DNA from: Mesaphorura yosii
Lineage: Eukaryota; Arthropoda; Collembola; Poduromorpha; Tullbergiidae
NCBI GenBank assembly: GCA_009869945.1
Contig: WIXG01000515.1
Location: forward strand, 1 to 44,623
Direction of reading: 5' to 3'
Length of the DNA stretch: 44,623 bases
Notes under the pieces: model-generated
What the model was told of the DNA's origin: nothing
Database searches by the model: none
What the model saw: only the letters and a program-made list of their open reading frames with translations
Shown here: positions 42,057-44,623 of the stretch, in pieces
How positions within the stretch are numbered: the stretch's first letter is position 1
Layout of the letters: every line of letters begins with the position of its first letter
Made by a program: the position numbers and the translations under genes

Positions 42057-42468
42057 GTTTGTGAATGGCGTCAGAGTCACATTTTCCTAGGATTGCCCGA
42101 CCCACCCTGGCAGATGTTCTCAAGATACATGGCGAAAACACGAACTGATAACACATTATTTGTTGTAATATTGATTTTGAACCAATTTATTTGTTGTGTC
42201 TCGAGTAATTGGCGGTTCGGAGAGAAAAACAAGCTTTGCCAATACTTTTGAGAAATTCCAAATTCGAATCCTGAATTAATAGTTAATAATATACTACTAA
42301 TTGGCGATTTCGGCCACAGGGAAATTCAAGTTCAAGTCCAAGTAATTTTAATTTAATTCGAGGAGGGTCTAAATTCTAGCTACATTTTATTTTTATCAAG
42401 AAATTAAATTTAGTTATGTCTAATCTATTGTCTATAACTACGGTGGCGCCAAATATTTATATTGCCCT
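42057..42468. other. Intergenic; duplicated receptor 5' flank plus AT-rich spacer
   Basis: No gene seen. Positions 42057-42250 resemble 43740-44040 in patches. Confidence 0.5.
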
Positions 42469-43736
42469 TTACCTTTTTCCAAATGCAATCAACAAATTAG
42501 CTGTTCCCGTCACGACGAAATCCGCTAAGGTCAGTTTGGCGTTCTTCTCCATATAATACAAGCCAGCAACTCCAAAACGGAGTGGTTGGAGTGAGTTAGC
42601 AGAACGGTGCAAATGTAATTTAAAGCTCCCGCCTCCGTCCGAGGACGGCTCTGTTCTTGGATGTTTCAGATTCTGCACGTATTCGACAGAGATTTGGTTG
42701 ATTCGGGACATGACATTCGCGGCTACGACGTTCATTGTGAACGCGCACACTGCATTCATAATAAAAACTGGAAAAATGAGCTGAATCCTTCCAACATCAA
42801 AAGATCGGAGCCTGAAAGCGACAAGGACCGAGCCCATCGTGACGAGACACAGGCTGTATTTTATGGCTGGAAGAATGCTCTTGCAAAAGGTGTGCTGAAA
42901 CAAGCTGGAAATAAGCGTCAGTACTTTGTAGTCTCGAATTATTTGATTAATCCCGGCGCACCCACACACATCTAAACCAACTTGTACAAGATTCGTGTTC
43001 GTGGTGGAGGCCACAGTCACAGTTCGCTGCACGATATAGAAATACATGAAAATGTACATTTGCGAGACGCCTACCATGATCATGATGCCCCAAATCATGT
43101 GAAAGAGGAATGGGACGATTGCAATGGCACAAATCCAGCTTGATGTCATGGTCAGCATGTAGTACACTTCGAGTCCTGGAAGTACGAAAATAGCCGAGAA
43201 CACCACCGACACTATAATGACTAGCTGGAGTGCGGGCATCCCTCGAAAGAACCTCCCCGCAGTGATTTCACCAGTTTCTTTGTTGTCACCTGCAAATTTC
43301 AAGAAAATAGACAAGATGGACACACTGCCAAACGTTGACAATTAATTTCTAGATTTTGCTCGCCCTTACTTTCTTTATATAAACAGATGAGCAATTTGTT
43401 GTAGAGCTCGATCAGGCCACGGCGCTGACTTGCAAAGGCGATGGCGACCGGAAGGACCATGAGACAATAGCCACTCCCCAACACGATGTAAATGACTTGG
43501 AGGAAAAATTCCGTATCTCGAGCCCGAGTGACAGTCGTTTGGTAAATGCGGAAGGCGCCATGCAGAGCGAAGGAAAGGCATACAACCTGGTAGAGGTAGT
43601 TGTCAAGAATCTTTACCTTTGACCTAGTTTCTTTCAGCAGCCTCGTTTTGGCATCCCACTCGGCCCAAATTATATTGGTGGAGCTACCCCATTTGGGGTA
43701 CCCGTGGACAAAGAAGAGTTCCTCCTTTGTCAACAT
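42469..43736 (-). CDS. Gustatory-receptor-like 7TM chemoreceptor, two exons, 395 aa
   Basis: Exon 1 is 43736-43370 and exon 2 is 43289-42469. The phase-1 join (GAAA|GTAAGG ... TTTGCAG|GTGAC) is at the same place as in the 19290-20491 gene, with the same MLTxEEL start and C-terminal RFGVAGLYYMEKNAKLTLADF signature. Hydrophobic segments lie near residues 45-65, 75-100, 140-165, 170-225, 270-300 and 310-335. An Asp/Ser/Gly-rich variable loop precedes the tail. The protein ends FGKR. Presumed chemosensory channel. An exon-1 copy of this gene lies 1.7 kb downstream at 41925-42056. Confidence 0.65.
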
Positions 43737-44061
43737 AGTATTTGGAGTCTAAAAGTTGGAAAATGTATCTTCACTTGGCCTTTATTCACGCTGATAAAAG
43801 TTCAATTCATACTGGTGACCCGGCGAAGGACGTGGACTATATTTTATTTGAAGATTTGAAATTAGCGAAAGTAAAAAGCGTATAAACTCGTAAACATGTT
43901 AAGGAAGTGTTGGTCTACGTGCGAGTTAAAATTCTTTGTTGTAACATTAATTTAAAATAATATTCTTGTTTTGACACGACCCACGGGGAAATTTGAGGGA
44001 TTTGGGCACAAAGAACAATTTTTGCCAAATTATTCACAAGCTATATTAGTCTGCTGAGACC
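43737..44061. other. Intergenic, 5' flank of the receptor gene; no gene seen
   Basis: AT-rich; partly similar to 42060-42250 upstream of the broken exon copy. Confidence 0.5.
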
Positions 44062-44149
44062 TTAATTATATACGTTTCTGAAGTATAAAGCAATCATCGA
44101 CTCCTTCCTCAGTAATTTTCCACGTAAATGGGCAGTTTCGGTCAGACAA

Positions 44150-44486
44150 CAGAGAATTAAGCAATTGCTGTAATTCAATTTGATAAAGATAAACATAAAG
44201 ATTCCGTGCTCTTTACAGTAATACCAAACCTGTTCTCCATCTTTTTGCGTATTTCTAGTTGACACGCTCAACTTTTCACGCATGTATTTTTCGGCTTCGT
44301 CTTTACTGGAGCACTTGTCCTGCAGAACTCAATTAATACGAATTCTTCGGATTTTTCGTGCCCGAGTCTCCGTTTTTTCCACCTTCTTTCTTCTGCTATC
44401 TGGAGCACTGCGGCCGCGGGGTCGGAATTCAGGGTCTGCACCTTCATCTGATTTAGACTCTGAGTCCGACTCGTCCCCTTCGTCCA
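44150..44486 (-). pseudogene. Broken transposon-like or zinc-finger-like reading frame
   Basis: ATG at 44486 (minus) starts MDEGDESDSESKSDEG, an acidic then basic stretch (RKKVEKTETRARKIRRIRIN), then TGA. The same frame goes on with SSKDEAEKYMREKLSV...DGEQVWYYCKEHG. The second part weakly recalls FLYWCH-type fingers of MULE-like transposases (SxEEAxxY... YYxC). The stop and the lack of a second Cys/His pair in the window suggest decay. Low confidence. Confidence 0.3.
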
Positions 44487-44514
44487 TTATTTCCAGTGTT
44501 GGACAATTACTAAT

Positions 44515-44623
44515 TGTAATTAAACTAATGCTAATGCTAATTAGTAATTAGATAATTCTAATGCCTAATGCATTTGATTCCGAGAGCATCTAATTCTAAT
44601 GCTAATCCTAATGCTAACCACCC
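44515..44623. repeat. Imperfect TAATGC/TAATTC repeat at right edge
   Basis: Repeated CTAATGC, CTAATTC and CTAATCC units with short spacers, continuing to the window end. Low-complexity satellite-like sequence. Confidence 0.75.

Overview
The window is eukaryotic and most likely comes from an arthropod. Its genes carry short GT-AG introns of about 60-330 bp. It holds gustatory-receptor-like and ionotropic-receptor genes, a takeout/JHBP-type lipid carrier, a modular immune-type serine protease and an aldehyde oxidase with the insect-type CRAPG active-site variant. The short introns, intronless ionotropic receptor and divergent chemoreceptors would suit a springtail (Collembola); that assignment is inference. 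All exon joins below were worked out by hand from splice dinucleotides and reading phase.

Left end (1-2.8 kb): mobile DNA. The N-terminal part of a Helitron replicase runs off the left edge and is followed by two minisatellites. Next comes a complete Merlin-type DNA transposon with perfect 26-bp terminal inverted repeats, an 8-bp target duplication and an intron-containing, apparently intact transposase.

3-14.3 kb: a gustatory-receptor-like gene (minus), a truncated copy of aldehyde-oxidase 3' exons, the full 13-exon aldehyde oxidase (minus, 1328 aa), a second gustatory-receptor-like gene (plus) and the nuclear gene for mitochondrial ATP synthase subunit c (minus).

14.9-25 kb: an ABHD16-type lipase (minus), a gene-poor 1.9-kb stretch, a short-chain dehydrogenase pseudogene, a two-exon gustatory-receptor-like gene (minus), a compact polycystin-1-like TM-PLAT-TM protein (plus) and a small cysteine-containing secreted protein (minus).

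25.5-38.5 kb: a signalling and secretion block. It has a 1324-aa receptor tyrosine kinase (minus), a small secreted-type protein (plus), a membrane-anchored serine/threonine kinase with an Mps1/TTK-like catalytic domain (plus), a takeout-like protein (plus), and a protease with the order dead trypsin domain, LDLa, sushi, active protease (plus). A perfect palindrome built of Grainyhead-type sites lies just upstream of the protease.

38.8-44.6 kb: an intronless ionotropic receptor (minus), a P450 fragment joined to a broken copy of a receptor first exon, the intact two-exon receptor related to that copy (minus), and a repeat-rich right edge with a possible transposon-derived reading frame.

Most genes have separate housekeeping, chemosensory, detoxification or immune roles, and nothing shows operon-like coupling. 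The most unusual items are the membrane-anchored Ser/Thr kinase beside a divergent receptor tyrosine kinase, the two-protease-domain modular protein, the minimal polycystin-like protein, and the intact Merlin element.
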